A DNA stretch of 64,000 nucleotides from Massilia violaceinigra (GCF_002752675.1 NZ_CP024608.1:186001-250000); one strand, 5' to 3'; numbered from the stretch's first letter, positions 46,703 through 56,295 are shown. Numbers and translations are program-made. The notes: generated by a model not told the origin, from the sequence alone.

Positions 46703-47137
46703 GTGTTCTTAAGGGCAATATCGAAGACGATAACACCCGATATTATCCGACATAAAGACGCTTGTGTTCTGTTCTCTTTCGCACGCAGGGGAGCTTGTTT
46801 GTGCGGGTCATGGCCCCAGGGATGGCGTTCATGCTGCAAGGGTAAGCGCCGGTTGGAAAACGTATGCAACGGATTTTTGAAAAATCAGGCAGAAGTGTCT
46901 GCCGACCGCCCGCACATGGCATGCCGGGAAAACGGCAAATGTTCGGTGGTTTGGAGAAGGAGTGGTGCTCAAGCGAGCGCTTGGAGGAAGCGATTGCGGA
47001 CCGACCAACTCACAAACAACCGATCCTCAATTACAGGAAGGGGCTGGAGCAATCAGGTAAGTGACATAGCCTATTTTGCCTGGCTGGACCTCATGCCCGT
47101 CACTTTTTCTCCACTCCTTACTTTTAGACGTTAAAGC
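46703..47137. other. Intergenic stretch, no convincing gene (435 bases)
   Basis: This is the left edge of an A/T-richer accessory islet. One open frame at 46864-47064 (plus strand, 66 residues starting MQRIFEKSGRSVCRPPAHG) has no clear ribosome-binding site or recognisable family and I give it low weight. The upstream region of the SNF2 gene at 46702 must lie here on the minus strand. Confidence 0.45.
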
Positions 47138-47467
47138 GTGAATGAGACTTTATATTGGCCCAGCGGAGACTGCAAACCCGTCATGGCGACAGAATTAGCG
47201 CCAAAAAACCTGGTCAGCAAGTTCGGCATTACTGTCTCGGGAGGCAGGGATGACTTGGACTGGTTTGAAGGCGCGAGACTGAATATTGATGAGTTGGGGC
47301 CTGTTTTGGTCATCAAGCACGGAAATAACCCACTTGGATTGACTGCGCTTTACGTGGACGCTGATATCGATGCGACATTTGCTGAGAGCATTCTTATCCG
47401 ATATTTCAATTTAACGGAAGGTGAAGTCGCGTGGAGAGTAAGTGTTGAGCTCGGCAAGCCTGCTTAG
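47138..47467 (+). CDS. Small hypothetical protein of the accessory islet
   Basis: The 109-residue acidic protein (MNETLYWPSGDCKPVMATELAPKN...) is soluble, with no signal or membrane segment, and ends EVAWRVSVELGKPA. It has no motif I recognise. The ribosome-binding site is weak; an internal Met at 47183 is an alternative start. Base composition is A/T-richer than the neighbouring core genes, suggesting acquisition. Together with the adjacent islet genes it may be an immunity or accessory gene, which is speculative. Confidence 0.55.
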   Translation: MNETLYWPSGDCKPVMATELAPKNLVSKFGITVSGGRDDLDWFEGARLNIDELGPVLVIKHGNNPLGLTALYVDADIDATFAESILIRYFNLTEGEVAWRVSVELGKPA

Positions 47468-47617
47468 CCGACGGGTTGCAGGTACGCCTTTAGTTTTGGC
47501 GTCCCATACCAAATGTTGAGAATATAGATGTTGCAACTTATTCACTACATGAATAAAATTGCAACATTCGAGCTGCTTTCTTTCGTTGCGACGCTCGCCC
47601 CCCTTTCCCGAAAAATC

Positions 47618-48088
47618 ATGAAACTGACCGCCGTTCTCACCCTGCTGCTTCTTACCGCCACTGCCAATGCTCAAGTCGGCGACCGTATGGTCATGGCCCG
47701 GGATGAAAATCCAGCAATGGCCGCTGCGATCACCAAGGCACAAGCGTCGCTCGATACCTTTCTCGCCACGTCCGCCAAGCCGCCCGCAGGCGCGGGCATG
47801 TTCCGGCTCAAGGTAAAAATCACCGACGAAAATGGCATCGAGCATATGTGGGTCATGCCGTTCGAGCAGACCAAAACCGGCTTCACCGGCACGATTGCCA
47901 ATGATCCCCAAATCGTCGAAAGCGTCGAAAACGGCGAAGAAATCACCTTCAAGCGCGCCGATATTTCGGATTGGGGTTACGTTCAGAACGGCAAGCAAAA
48001 GGGCAGCTTTACCGTCTGCGCCTTGTTCAACACGATGCCTGCGAATGTGGTCAAGCAGTACCGTGAGCAGCATGGTTTCGAGTGCTGA
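47618..48088 (+). CDS. Periplasmic DUF2314 (YegJ-like) protein
   Basis: From the ATG at 47618 the 156-residue protein has a signal peptide (MKLTAVLTLLLLTATANA) followed by a DUF2314-type domain: MAAAITKAQASLDTFLATS, FRLKVKITDENGIEHMWVMPFEQTKTGFTGTIANDP and ISDWGYVQNGKQKGSFTVCALFNTM. This corresponds to E. coli YegJ. The in-frame codons upstream of this ATG are not used because they precede the signal sequence. Function of the family is unknown; it often occurs in accessory or defence-related neighbourhoods. The best recognised gene of the islet. Confidence 0.8.
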   Translation: MKLTAVLTLLLLTATANAQVGDRMVMARDENPAMAAAITKAQASLDTFLATSAKPPAGAGMFRLKVKITDENGIEHMWVMPFEQTKTGFTGTIANDPQIVESVENGEEITFKRADISDWGYVQNGKQKGSFTVCALFNTMPANVVKQYREQHGFEC

Positions 48089-48151
48089 TCTGATTTCTTG
48101 CTGCTCAGTTTAATCGGACAGGCTTTCTGCTCCGGCCGGCAGGTTTGACCG

Positions 48152-48765
48152 ATGCGCATAGTTGATCTATTCATACGCCAAGTGAAACAAGCGGGGGCGA
48201 TGAGCCCGGCTGTCTTCATCGCCGGCTTCCTCATCATCGACATGAATGTCGCGTGGTCTGGCGGCTATTCCATACTGTTGGGAATTATTCCAGTGCCCCA
48301 GATCGGGGTGCTGCTGGCTGCGGGAAGCATGGTCACCCTTCTCATCCGTGCAATTGCCCTGTGCTATCAACGCAAGTTCGGCTCCCTTTGCCTGTTCATC
48401 GTGTGCACGACGGCGCTCTTGGTTTATTGTGCGGAGGACGACAACGGGTGTCCAAGGGCAAACGTGACGCGCTTAACGCAGTCAATGCCATGTTAAAAAA
48501 TCCTGATAAACACAATATCTGGTATTTGAAACCCGAGTTGAAGCAAGTGCTTCACGCCATCGTCGACGAATCCGCACCCACGGCGCACTACGAGGGCAGC
48601 CTTCACCAATATTTCACTTACGTGTATAGCGTAAAAGACCGCAACGGCAATGCTCTGAAAACCACGGTTTTCATGTTGAAGGATGAGACGCAATTCAGAA
48701 TCGATCGCCCGAACACGGCGACGGCTCGTCAGGCAGTGCCAAATGGCGTCAGTACCGATCCATAG
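48152..48765 (+). pseudogene. Inner-membrane protein gene, probably frameshifted near 48440-48450
   Basis: Reading starts MRIVDLFIRQVKQAGAMSP and gives two hydrophobic helices (AVFIAGFLIIDMNVAW; IIPVPQIGVLLAAGSMVTLLI and LCLFIVCTTALLVYC), then reaches a stop at 48494-48496 after CAEDDNG. In the next frame, from about base 48442, a coherent soluble domain continues: RVSKGKRDALNAVNAMLKNPDKHNIWYLKPELKQVLHAIV ... FTYVYSVKDRNGNALKTTVFMLKDETQF. The simplest reading is one gene (two-helix anchor plus C-terminal domain) broken by a one-base change. The alternative is two coupled genes, with an ATG at 48490 overlapping the first stop. Sequencing error is also possible. Confidence 0.6.
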
Positions 48766-48829
48766 AGGCGAGCGCTTCAACAGCATTTGGCCTTGAGCCC
48801 CATCCCGATTTTTGCAAAGCGTGACATCT

Positions 48830-49300
48830 ATGAACCAGTTCAAATATATTTATCAACGCCACGACGGCGCGACATGCTTCGATAGATATTTCGCCTATCT
48901 GGGCACCATCCAGCAGGACATGCCGCCCGCGCTTGCCTTGTTTTCCATGGAGCCGGACCGCTATGCGCTCAACTCTGATGTCACCCTCCATGATGCGTGG
49001 CTGGAATCGCTGAACGTGGAAAAAGAGTATGCGGGCACTGCGCAAGGATCATCGACGGTCAACCTCAGGCTGCTGCACTCATCCCATGAATCAGTCATCA
49101 ATCTGGTGTACACCGATGTGCTGGGCATGAATTCGTCTTTACAGCCCAGCCAAAGGCCCCTTCAGCCGGCGGACCTGCTGGTTCATGAATTCTGCATGCT
49201 GGAAGCCGGAATTTTCCGCCACTTCATTGAATTTGACAGGGAAATGTGGGTGGAAATTACATTCCGAGGCTTCGATTTCTCGGTACTTCCTCGTCATTGA
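48830..49300 (+). CDS. Hypothetical soluble protein of the accessory islet
   Basis: The 156-residue protein starts MNQFKYIYQRHDGATCFDRY (ATG at 48830) and ends EITFRGFDFSVLPRH. It is soluble and rich in aromatic and acidic residues, with no signal peptide and no family I can name. It lies 64 bases after the frameshifted gene and has similar A/T-richer composition. Immunity-type proteins often look like this, but there is no toxin gene in the window to support that role. Confidence 0.6.
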   Translation: MNQFKYIYQRHDGATCFDRYFAYLGTIQQDMPPALALFSMEPDRYALNSDVTLHDAWLESLNVEKEYAGTAQGSSTVNLRLLHSSHESVINLVYTDVLGMNSSLQPSQRPLQPADLLVHEFCMLEAGIFRHFIEFDREMWVEITFRGFDFSVLPRH

Positions 49301-49406
49301 TTTGCCTTGCACCTGGTGCCGATACGTTGACAGCGGTGGACAGAAAATCCGCGATTGGGCGGCGCTGCCGTTTGCGCTCGGAGACTCGCATCCCTATGCT
49401 AAAAAA

Positions 49407-49832
49407 ATGAAAAACCATCTATTTAAGCCGGGTTTCCGAATTTCATTCACGGATGTCATCGTCATTATTCTTGGCGTCTGTGGTTCGGTTGTGGGCATGC
49501 GAATTGACACTGGATTAGGTTTGCCAATCGCACTCGTCGTCGGACACTTTTTCGCTTTTTGCAACGTGTTCCGTCTTCCTCGCAAGCTTGAGCTGATCTG
49601 GGCCGCATTTCTCTTGATTGTGGCAGGTACGACCATTATCTGGCACTGACCAGGTTGGTATCCTGCATCGGCGCTCTCGATCATTTGCGCAATCGTACTT
49701 GTTGGCATTCATATGAGGCAGCCTTCCTACCACGGAGCAGGATGGAAATATCTGAATCCACATCTGCCTGCATGGTGGGAGGCCCGGCGCACCGATACCA
49801 GCGAGCCTGATGAGGCAGCCAATAGAGTATAG
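49407..49832 (+). pseudogene. Small membrane protein interrupted by in-frame TGA
   Basis: From ATG 49407 the reading gives MKNHLFKPGFRISFTDVIVIILGVCG... with three hydrophobic helices, ending at TGA 49647-49649 after GTTIIWH. In the same frame the sequence continues PGWYPASALSIICAIVLVGIHMRQPSYHGAGWKYLNPHLPAWWEARR and stops at 49830-49832. The second part is another membrane helix with a Trp/Tyr-rich tail, so the whole is a plausible single 141-codon gene with one nonsense codon (a TGG-to-TGA change would do it). Family unknown. Confidence 0.65.
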
Positions 49833-49870
49833 GCCCTGTCGGAGATCGATCCGTCGGCAAGTTCGGAACC

Positions 49871-50875
49871 TCACGCCAGCGCCGCCAGCAAGCACTCCAT
49901 GTCCGGTTCCGCGCTGTCGCAGTTGGCCAGACAGATTACCGACAAACGCAGCGCCGGCACCCGCATCAGCAGCGTATTGAAGCCCCACAAGGCGCCGCTG
50001 TGGAAAACCACATCAATGCCGTTGCTCTCAATCACCTCCAGCCCGAAACGGTAGGGCAGCACCGTTCCATCCGCCATTGGCGATGGCTGCAGCATCGCAT
50101 GCAAAATACTCCCGCGATCGCCCCACTGGCGATGCCATTCGCGCTCCCATAGCACCAGTTCATCGGTGCTGGCATACATGCCGCCATCGCCCACCGTATT
50201 GGCATTGCCGAGATGCTGTTTGTATCCGCGCGGCCGCGCCGCATCGGCCTCGTAACTGAACACGCGCTGCGCAATCACATTGCTGCGGTCGTCGTCAAAA
50301 ACCATGCGCTCGATACCCAGTGGCTCGAACAGCGTCTCTCGCGCAAAACGTGCCGCGGACAAGCCACTCAAGCGCTCGATCAAGGCCGCAAGCAGGATGT
50401 AATTGCTGTTGCTGTAACCGTACGCGGTCCCGGCAGGAAAAGCGACCGTATCGACACAGGCAATCATTTTCAGAATCAGCGCATTGTTAAAATAATCGGC
50501 CTCGTGCCGGCCAAGCTGGCACTCCAAAAACTGAAAATAATCGGGAATGCCGCTGGTGTGATTGAGAAGCGAGCGCAGCGGAAACGCCTGCTCCATCCGC
50601 GCCAGTTCCGGCAGATGCAGGCACACATCGTCATCGAGCCCAATCCGCCCGGCGCGCACCAGCGCCAGCACGCAGGCCGCCGTAAATTGCTTCGATTCCG
50701 ACGCCAGATAATAGGCCGACTTTCCCGACAGCGGCACCTCCAATTCCAGCGAAGCCAAGCCGTGATGCAGCTCGCATACCACCGCATTTTCCTGCAGCAC
50801 GACCGCACTGAAACCCGGCCCATCGGCAGGTAATGTCGATTGAAGTTCGAGAAAATACTGACGCAATTTTTCCAT
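49871..50875 (-). CDS. Serine beta-lactamase-like hydrolase (class C/PBP4*-type)
   Basis: The 334-residue protein lacks a signal peptide, so it is cytosolic. It has the SxxK motif (Ser59-Glu-Ser-Lys62), the YxN motif (Tyr154-Ser-Asn156) and HSG near the C-terminus in place of KTG, the standard triad of class C beta-lactamase/D-alanyl-D-alanine carboxypeptidase-like and esterase proteins. LLNHTSGIPDYF and ERLSGLSAARFARETLFEPLGI are characteristic. The likely activity is an esterase or peptidase; true antibiotic resistance is unlikely without export. It is divergent from tex. Confidence 0.88.
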   Translation of the reverse strand: MEKLRQYFLELQSTLPADGPGFSAVVLQENAVVCELHHGLASLELEVPLSGKSAYYLASESKQFTAACVLALVRAGRIGLDDDVCLHLPELARMEQAFPLRSLLNHTSGIPDYFQFLECQLGRHEADYFNNALILKMIACVDTVAFPAGTAYGYSNSNYILLAALIERLSGLSAARFARETLFEPLGIERMVFDDDRSNVIAQRVFSYEADAARPRGYKQHLGNANTVGDGGMYASTDELVLWEREWHRQWGDRGSILHAMLQPSPMADGTVLPYRFGLEVIESNGIDVVFHSGALWGFNTLLMRVPALRLSVICLANCDSAEPDMECLLAALA

Positions 50876-51050
50876 CGTTATTTACGCTATTAAACGGGGC
50901 AAGAAAGGCACTGTACACTGCGCACTATCAATCAGCTAAACCAGCGGCCACACCAGCGGCCGCCCTGCACACCGTTCGAGCACTGTCAAGACTGGCGCAT
51001 TCGCCGCGATTGCGTATCATTCCGTGCTTGACTCACCAGGATGTTCACCC

Positions 51051-53402
51051 ATGCTCCCAACTATCGAACAACGTCTCGCCATAGAACTTGCCGCCAAGCC
51101 TGTACAGGTTGCCGCCGCCATTGCCCTGCTGGACGAGGGCGCCACCGTTCCCTTCATCGCGCGCTACCGCAAGGAAGCGACCGGCGGGCTGGACGATATC
51201 CAGTTGCGCCTGCTGGAAGAACGCCTGCGCTACCTGCGCGAGCTGGAAGACCGGCGCGCCGCGATCATCTCGTCCATCACCGAACAGAACAAGATGACGC
51301 CGGCCCTGCTCGACGCCGTCACCCACGCCGAAGACAAGACCCGGCTGGAAGACCTCTACCTGCCCTACAAGCAAAAACGCCGCACCAAGGCGCAGATCGC
51401 GATCGAAGCGGGCCTGGCGCCCCTGGCCGACAATCTGCTGGGCGACCCGACCATCGCGCCGGAAGAAGAAGCCGCCAAATACCTGCGCGAAGCCTTCACC
51501 AGCGACGACGGCAACAACCCCGGCGTGGCCGACACCAAGGCCGCGCTGGACGGCGCGCGCCAGATCCTGATGGAACGCTTCGCCGAAGACGCGACCTTGC
51601 TGCAGTCGCTGCGCGAATACGTGCAGGAACACGGCATCGTCGAATCGAAGGTCGTCGAAGGCAAGCAGGATGAAGGCGAAAAATTCGCCGATTATTTCGA
51701 CTACTCCGAGACCATTTCCACCGTGCCCTCGCACCGCGCGCTGGCACTCTTGCGCGGCCGCCGCGAAGGCATCCTCGACGTGGTTCTGCGCCTGGACACC
51801 GAAGCCGAAAAACCGAAGTGGGACGCGCCGCACAACCCGTGCGAAGGCCGCATCGCCGCGCGCTTCGGCATCAAGAACCAGGGCCGCCCGGCCGACAAAT
51901 GGCTGGCCGACACGGCCCGCTGGACCTGGCGCGTGAAGAGCTTCATGCACCTTGAAACGGAGTTGATGGGCGCCCTGCGCGAACGCGCCGAACTCGATGC
52001 CATCAACGTCTTCGCCCTGAACCTGAAAGCGCTGCTGCTGGCCGCGCCGGCCGGCCCGCGCGCCACCATGGGCCTGGACCCGGGCCTGCGCACCGGCGTC
52101 AAGGTGGCCGTGGTCGACGCCACCGGCAAGGTGGTCGACACCGCCGTCATCTACCCGCACCAGCCGCGCAACGACTGGGACGGCTCGCTGCACGTCCTCG
52201 GCGCGCTGGCCGCGAAACACAATGTGTCCTTGATCTCGATCGGCAACGGCACCGCCTCGCGCGAAACCGACAAGCTGGCGCAAGACCTGATCAAGCAGCG
52301 CGCGGAACTCAAGCTGACCAAGATCGTCGTGTCGGAAGCCGGCGCCTCGGTCTACTCGGCGTCCGAATTCGCTTCGCGCGAGCTGCCCGACATGGACGTG
52401 TCGCTGCGCGGCGCGGTGTCGATCGCGCGCCGCCTGCAAGACCCGCTGGCCGAACTGGTGAAGATCGATCCGAAATCGATCGGTGTGGGCCAGTACCAGC
52501 ACGACGTCAGCCAGACCCAGTTGGCGCGCTCGCTCGATGCCGTCGTCGAAGATTGCGTGAACGCGGTCGGGGTGGACGTCAACACCGCCTCGGCGCCGCT
52601 GCTGGCGCGCGTGTCGGGCCTGTCCTCCAGCGTGGCGCAGGCAATCGTCACTTACCGCGACCTGAAAGGCGCCTTCACCTCGCGCGCGGACCTGAAAGCG
52701 GTGCCGCGCCTGGGCGAGAAGACGTTCGAGCAGGCGGCGGGCTTCCTGCGGGTGATGGGCGGCGCCAATCCGCTCGACGCCTCGGCGGTGCACCCGGAAT
52801 CGTATCCGCTGGTGGAGAAAATCCTGGCCGATATCAAGAAAGAGATGAAGGCCGTCATCGGCGACGCCTCCCTGCTCAAGACGCTCAACCCGGCCAGGTA
52901 CGCGGATGACAAATTCGGCGTGCCGACCATTACCGACATCCTCAAGGAGCTGGAAAAGCCGGGACGCGATCCACGCCCCGAGTTCACCACCGCCACCTTC
53001 AAGGAAGGCGTGGAAGAGATCCGCGACCTGCGTCCGGACATGATTCTCGAGGGCGTGGTGACCAACGTGGCCGCCTTCGGCGCGTTTGTCGACATCGGCG
53101 TGCACCAGGATGGACTGGTGCACATTTCGGCGCTGTCGAACACCTTTGTGAAGGATCCGCATACGGTGGTCAAGGCGGGCCAGGTGGTGCGCGTGAAGGT
53201 GCTGGAAGTGGACGAGAAGCGCAAGCGCATCGCCCTGACCATGCGCCTGACCGACAGCGCGCCGCAGCCCGGCTCCAAGCCGGAGCAGCGCGGCGACCGC
53301 ACCGACGGCAAGCGCCTGGCGCAGCACCAGCAGAAGCAGGACCGCGCGCCGGCGCCGGCCGGCGGCAGCATGGCGGCGGCGTTCGCCAAGCTGCGTGGAT
53401 AA
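51051..53402 (+). CDS. tex: Tex-family transcription accessory protein
   Basis: Tex is a conserved RNA-binding protein with a YqgF-like, helix-hairpin-helix and S1 domain set, related to Spt6. The 783-residue protein starts [49 protein letters not shown] (ATG 51051). The core contains [22 protein letters not shown] and [12 protein letters not shown], an HhH region around [15 protein letters not shown], and an S1 domain at about 655-725 ([33 protein letters not shown]). Length and motif order match Tex. Confidence 0.96.
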   Translation: MLPTIEQRLAIELAAKPVQVAAAIALLDEGATVPFIARYRKEATGGLDDIQLRLLEERLRYLRELEDRRAAIISSITEQNKMTPALLDAVTHAEDKTRLEDLYLPYKQKRRTKAQIAIEAGLAPLADNLLGDPTIAPEEEAAKYLREAFTSDDGNNPGVADTKAALDGARQILMERFAEDATLLQSLREYVQEHGIVESKVVEGKQDEGEKFADYFDYSETISTVPSHRALALLRGRREGILDVVLRLDTEAEKPKWDAPHNPCEGRIAARFGIKNQGRPADKWLADTARWTWRVKSFMHLETELMGALRERAELDAINVFALNLKALLLAAPAGPRATMGLDPGLRTGVKVAVVDATGKVVDTAVIYPHQPRNDWDGSLHVLGALAAKHNVSLISIGNGTASRETDKLAQDLIKQRAELKLTKIVVSEAGASVYSASEFASRELPDMDVSLRGAVSIARRLQDPLAELVKIDPKSIGVGQYQHDVSQTQLARSLDAVVEDCVNAVGVDVNTASAPLLARVSGLSSSVAQAIVTYRDLKGAFTSRADLKAVPRLGEKTFEQAAGFLRVMGGANPLDASAVHPESYPLVEKILADIKKEMKAVIGDASLLKTLNPARYADDKFGVPTITDILKELEKPGRDPRPEFTTATFKEGVEEIRDLRPDMILEGVVTNVAAFGAFVDIGVHQDGLVHISALSNTFVKDPHTVVKAGQVVRVKVLEVDEKRKRIALTMRLTDSAPQPGSKPEQRGDRTDGKRLAQHQQKQDRAPAPAGGSMAAAFAKLRG

Positions 53403-53409
53403 GCCATCC

Positions 53410-53901
53410 ATGATCGCCATCGCCGCCTGCGATCCGGACAGCCTTGATGCCCGCACGCTGATCGAGGAGCTGTCGGCGGCGCTGGCGGCCATCACGGGCG
53501 ACAGCGGCAAGGCCTCGTTCTCGGCCGATGATGCGCGGGTGGCGCGCTCGCTGTTCGTGGTGGCGCGCGGCGAGGGTGGGGAATTGCTCGGCTGCGCGGC
53601 ACTGCGCCCGCTCGACGGCGACGTCGGAGAAGTCAAGCGCATGTTCGCGCGCCCCGGTGCCAACGGTGTCGGCGCGGCTTTGCTGGCGCACGTGGAGCAG
53701 GCGGCGCGGGGGTTCGGCTACCATCAGCTGTGGCTGGAAACGCGCAAGGTCAATACGCGCGCGGTGGCGTTCTACGCAAAGCACGGTTACGGCATCATTC
53801 CCAACTACGGTAAATACGTCGGGCGCGATGATGCGGTTTGCCTGGGCAAATTGCTGAGGGACGATGACGCTGCCTTTTCGCCTCTCCTTCAAAGTAGCTA
53901 G
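53410..53901 (+). CDS. GNAT family N-acetyltransferase
   Basis: The 163-residue protein has the GNAT acetyl-CoA motif in [53 protein letters not shown], including the usual QxxGxG/A-like loop (in ANGVGAAL) and the conserved Tyr/aromatic end. The start was set at ATG 53410; a GTG at 53395 overlapping the tex stop is an alternative. Substrate not predictable. It follows tex directly and may be co-transcribed. Confidence 0.87.
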   Translation: MIAIAACDPDSLDARTLIEELSAALAAITGDSGKASFSADDARVARSLFVVARGEGGELLGCAALRPLDGDVGEVKRMFARPGANGVGAALLAHVEQAARGFGYHQLWLETRKVNTRAVAFYAKHGYGIIPNYGKYVGRDDAVCLGKLLRDDDAAFSPLLQSS

Positions 53902-53944
53902 AACCCCCTACTCCCAACGCCGCCGGGCCCCAAACGTCCACCCC

Positions 53945-53969
53945 CCGCCGTTTTCTTATAAAATGGCGG
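53945..53969. promoter_or_regulatory. Inverted repeat around a TATAAA box upstream of glutaredoxin gene
   Basis: CCGCCGTTTT and AAAATGGCGG (9 of 10 paired) surround CTTAT, and the loop and right arm contain TATAAA (53957-53962), 38 bases upstream of the grxD start. It could be a -10 box in an operator-like palindrome or a terminator of the preceding GNAT gene; no T tract follows. Confidence 0.35.
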
Positions 53970-53999
53970 CATCTAACCTATTTCCCACCGAGGCAAGCC

Positions 54000-54311
54000 A
54001 TGAGCGACGTAAAAACCTGGATCAAAGAAACCGTAACCGCCACCCCCGTGGTGCTGTTCATGAAGGGAACCGCGCAGTTTCCACAATGCGGCTTTTCCGG
54101 CCGTGCCATCCAGATCCTGAAAGCCTGCGGCGTCGAGAACATCGCCACCGTCAACGTGCTGGAAGATCCGGAAGTGCGCCAGGGTATCAAGGACTTCTCG
54201 AACTGGCCGACCATTCCCCAGCTCTACGTCAAGGGCGAATTCATCGGCGGTTCCGACATCATGAACGAAATGTTCGAGTCCGGCGAACTCAAAGCCCTGC
54301 TCGATGCCTGA
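54000..54311 (+). CDS. grxD: Monothiol glutaredoxin (Grx4-type)
   Basis: The 103-residue protein has the CGFS active site (Cys30-Gly-Phe-Ser33) in [14 protein letters not shown], plus the [23 protein letters not shown] glutathione-binding region. These proteins bind [2Fe-2S] clusters with BolA partners and support iron-sulfur trafficking. It overlaps ubiX by eight bases, and a BolA-type gene is encoded elsewhere in the window at 27693. Confidence 0.96.
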   Translation: MSDVKTWIKETVTATPVVLFMKGTAQFPQCGFSGRAIQILKACGVENIATVNVLEDPEVRQGIKDFSNWPTIPQLYVKGEFIGGSDIMNEMFESGELKALLDA

Positions 54312-54912
54312 TTCTCCTGCGCGGCGCCTGGTTGTCGCCATCACCGGCGCCACCGGCGCCGTGTATGGCGTGCGCCTGGTCCAGCAACTGGCCGCCACAC
54401 AAGGCATCGAAACGCACCTGATCGTCTCCGACGCCGCCGTCCTGACCCTGCATCAGGAACTGGGCATGCAGCGCCGCGAGGTCGAGGCGCTGGCCCATGT
54501 CGTCCACAAGAACCGCGATGTGGGCGCGTCGATCGCCAGCGGCTCGTTCCAGTCCGACGGCATGGTGATCGCCCCCTGTTCGATGAAAACCCTGGCCGCC
54601 GTGGCCCTGGGCCTGTCCGACAACCTGATCGCGCGCGCGGCCGACGTGGTACTCAAGGAGCGCCGCCGGCTGGTGCTGATGGTGCGTGAAACCCCGTTCA
54701 ACCTGGCGCACCTGCGCAATATGACGGCGGTAACGGAAATGGGGGGAGTGATCTTCCCGCCGCTGCCGAGCTTTTATCACAAGCCGGAAAGCATCGACGC
54801 CATGGTCGATCATACGGTGGGACGGGTCATGGACCTGTTCGGCGTGGCGCACACGCTGGCGCCGCGCTGGGCCGGCATGAAAGCCGCATCCGACGCTCAG
54901 CCGGACACCTGA
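54304..54912 (+). CDS. ubiX: Flavin prenyltransferase UbiX
   Basis: UbiX makes prenylated FMN for UbiD-type decarboxylases in ubiquinone synthesis. The 202-residue protein has the family's [20 protein letters not shown] start, the [57 protein letters not shown] core and the C-terminal [15 protein letters not shown]. Start overlaps the glutaredoxin gene by eight bases. The C-terminus is unremarkable. Confidence 0.95.
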   Translation: MPDSPARRLVVAITGATGAVYGVRLVQQLAATQGIETHLIVSDAAVLTLHQELGMQRREVEALAHVVHKNRDVGASIASGSFQSDGMVIAPCSMKTLAAVALGLSDNLIARAADVVLKERRRLVLMVRETPFNLAHLRNMTAVTEMGGVIFPPLPSFYHKPESIDAMVDHTVGRVMDLFGVAHTLAPRWAGMKAASDAQPDT

Positions 54913-54972
54913 GGCGTACAGGCAGCCGCGCCAGCCTGGCGCCGGCACTGCCTTGCTACGCGCGGCAGGCGC

Positions 54973-55143
54973 TCAGCGCTTGTCGAACTGCCAGCTGTCG
55001 GCCTTTTTCAATTCTTTTGCTTCCTCGACCATGCGGCGATGCTGGATGCGCTTGCGCATGACTTCCGCGTGCTGCGCTGCAGTCATCGGGGGAACGGTCA
55101 TCAGGTCCTTGAGCTGGGCGGTGTTGCTGTAGTTACTTTTCAT
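54973..55143 (-). CDS. Small hypothetical protein
   Basis: A 56-residue basic protein (MKSNYSNTAQLKDLMTVPP... MRKRIQHRRMVEEAKELKKADSWQFDKR). The ATG at 55143 is the only good start, and GAGGATTCC lies upstream. No family recognised. It is convergent with ubiX. Confidence 0.5.
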   Translation of the reverse strand: MKSNYSNTAQLKDLMTVPPMTAAQHAEVMRKRIQHRRMVEEAKELKKADSWQFDKR

Positions 55144-55308
55144 AAGACGGCGGAATCCTCGGCTTGGTGCGTAACGGGATGACAAGAGTACAAGTGCTGT
55201 TGTGATTATGAGCCACTATGCCGGTTTTGGGCGGCACAATATAAATGCATTCCGCCGGGAAACTTTACCCGTGGTCTGACCATTGTGCATGAATTTTATG
55301 GCGTCGAC

Positions 55309-55491
55309 ATGACAAATCATAAAGCCCCGTCGAATTTGCAGTGGACGAGGTCGGGATATGGGATTGATGCGGCGCAAAGGACGCCCGTGGAGAAACCGCC
55401 GCCCCGGTTTGGGCGCCTCGGCATGGCAAGAAAACTATTTATGCCAACGCTGAAAAAGCCGATATACGTGCCAAATAGCTACTTTTGGTAA
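55309..55491 (+). CDS. Small hypothetical protein, low support
   Basis: A 60-residue frame starting MTNHKAPSNLQWTRSGYGI at 55309 and ending KPIYVPNSYFW. It has no recognisable motif and overlaps the 3' end of the XRE regulator by 13 bases. Codon use is unremarkable, so it may not be a gene. Confidence 0.3.
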   Translation: MTNHKAPSNLQWTRSGYGIDAAQRTPVEKPPPRFGRLGMARKLFMPTLKKPIYVPNSYFW

Positions 55492-55886
55492 TTAATGCGA
55501 ACCAGCATGCGGATGAATTCTCGCGCAATTTGACGATGATGCTCGTCCAGACGCTGTAAATCAGCGATCAATTTCACATCGGCCGATTCAAAACGGGATA
55601 AACCACCCGCGCCATCGCCGTTGGCCGTGGCATTTTCGTCGCCGCCAAAGCGCAACCATTCCGCGGGCACGCCGAGCCATTGCGCGATCATGCGCAGCTT
55701 CTCTTGCGTGGGAATAGCCTCTCCTACCAGCCATTTGCGGGCGGCGTGCACCGTAATCGGCCGTCCATCGAAGCGAATGTTAAATTCCCGCGCCAAGCGT
55801 GTGGGACTGTCGGGTGAGTAATGGGCGTTCTTTAGTGCCTGCTGCAGGCGTTCACTAAAGCTTTCCCGTTCGTTGGATGAATTCAT
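55479..55886 (-). CDS. XRE-type helix-turn-helix regulator
   Basis: The 135-residue protein starts MNSSNERESFSERLQQALKN and has a Cro/CI-like helix-turn-helix at about 25-65 (LAREFNIRFDGRPITVHAARKWLVGEAIPTQEKLRMIAQWLGVPAEWLRFG), then a linker and a C-terminal helix (SADVKLIADLQRLDEHHRQIAREFIRMLV) for dimerisation. The upstream in-frame extension is rejected because the promoter and operator lie there. Its own promoter region contains an inverted repeat (55942-55975), consistent with autorepression. The gene stands alone, with no phage genes nearby. Confidence 0.82.
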   Translation of the reverse strand: MNSSNERESFSERLQQALKNAHYSPDSPTRLAREFNIRFDGRPITVHAARKWLVGEAIPTQEKLRMIAQWLGVPAEWLRFGGDENATANGDGAGGLSRFESADVKLIADLQRLDEHHRQIAREFIRMLVRINYQK

Positions 55887-55941
55887 GGGTGGCACTATTT
55901 CACGCAACGGCATGAAAGTCAGTCTCTTCACGGTTGAGACC

Positions 55942-55975
55942 AATTGTGACAAGTTGCTTCCCGGATGTAACAATT
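55942..55975 (-). promoter_or_regulatory. Putative operator of the XRE regulator
   Basis: AATTGTGACA (55942-55951) and TGTAACAATT (55966-55975) are inverted with nine of ten bases matching across a 14-base spacer. Each half resembles TTGTnACAA. The repeat is between the regulator's start at 55886 and the -10-like box at 55984-55989, so a bound protein would block transcription. Confidence 0.5.
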
Positions 55976-55983
55976 TGACAGGC

Positions 55984-55989
55984 ATTGTA
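55984..55989 (-). promoter_or_regulatory. Candidate -10 box (TACAAT) for the XRE regulator
   Basis: TACAAT on the minus strand at the far side of the inverted repeat. No good -35 box is visible at 17-18 bases, so the promoter may need help or be weak. The remaining region 55990-56287 has no gene I can support; an open frame at 56041-56265 on the minus strand is not convincing. Confidence 0.4.
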
Positions 55990-56295
55990 CACGCATCGCA
56001 CGGGCTTGATGTGTGAAACAAAACCTTGATTCATAAACAATCATTTGCGCGGTCCGGTGCGGCGGGAAAGGTCACCTGGTCGAAAAAACCAGTGTAGATC
56101 GGCCCCACCCAGCCGCCCCGGCGCACGATGACCCGGTTTGTGCTGGATCAGATGCCTGCACATGAGTCCGGTATACAAATCGGGCGGAAAGGCGGCCGCG
56201 GGCGAACGCCGGGGGCGAACGCCATGGGCTCCGGCTGGCGACCATGCGCCCGCCATCTTTCGCATTCAGGATAGGGACAGGCACGCTACAATAGG

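Noticed and set aside
46697..47134. Plus-strand frame of 145 codons before the islet
   Set aside because: Begins inside the SNF2 start region, Cys/Arg/Trp-rich, no family features.
56041..56265. Minus-strand open frame of 74 codons
   Set aside because: No motif and no ribosome-binding site; Arg/Pro/Gly-rich composition typical of non-coding GC-rich frames, and it overlaps another such frame.
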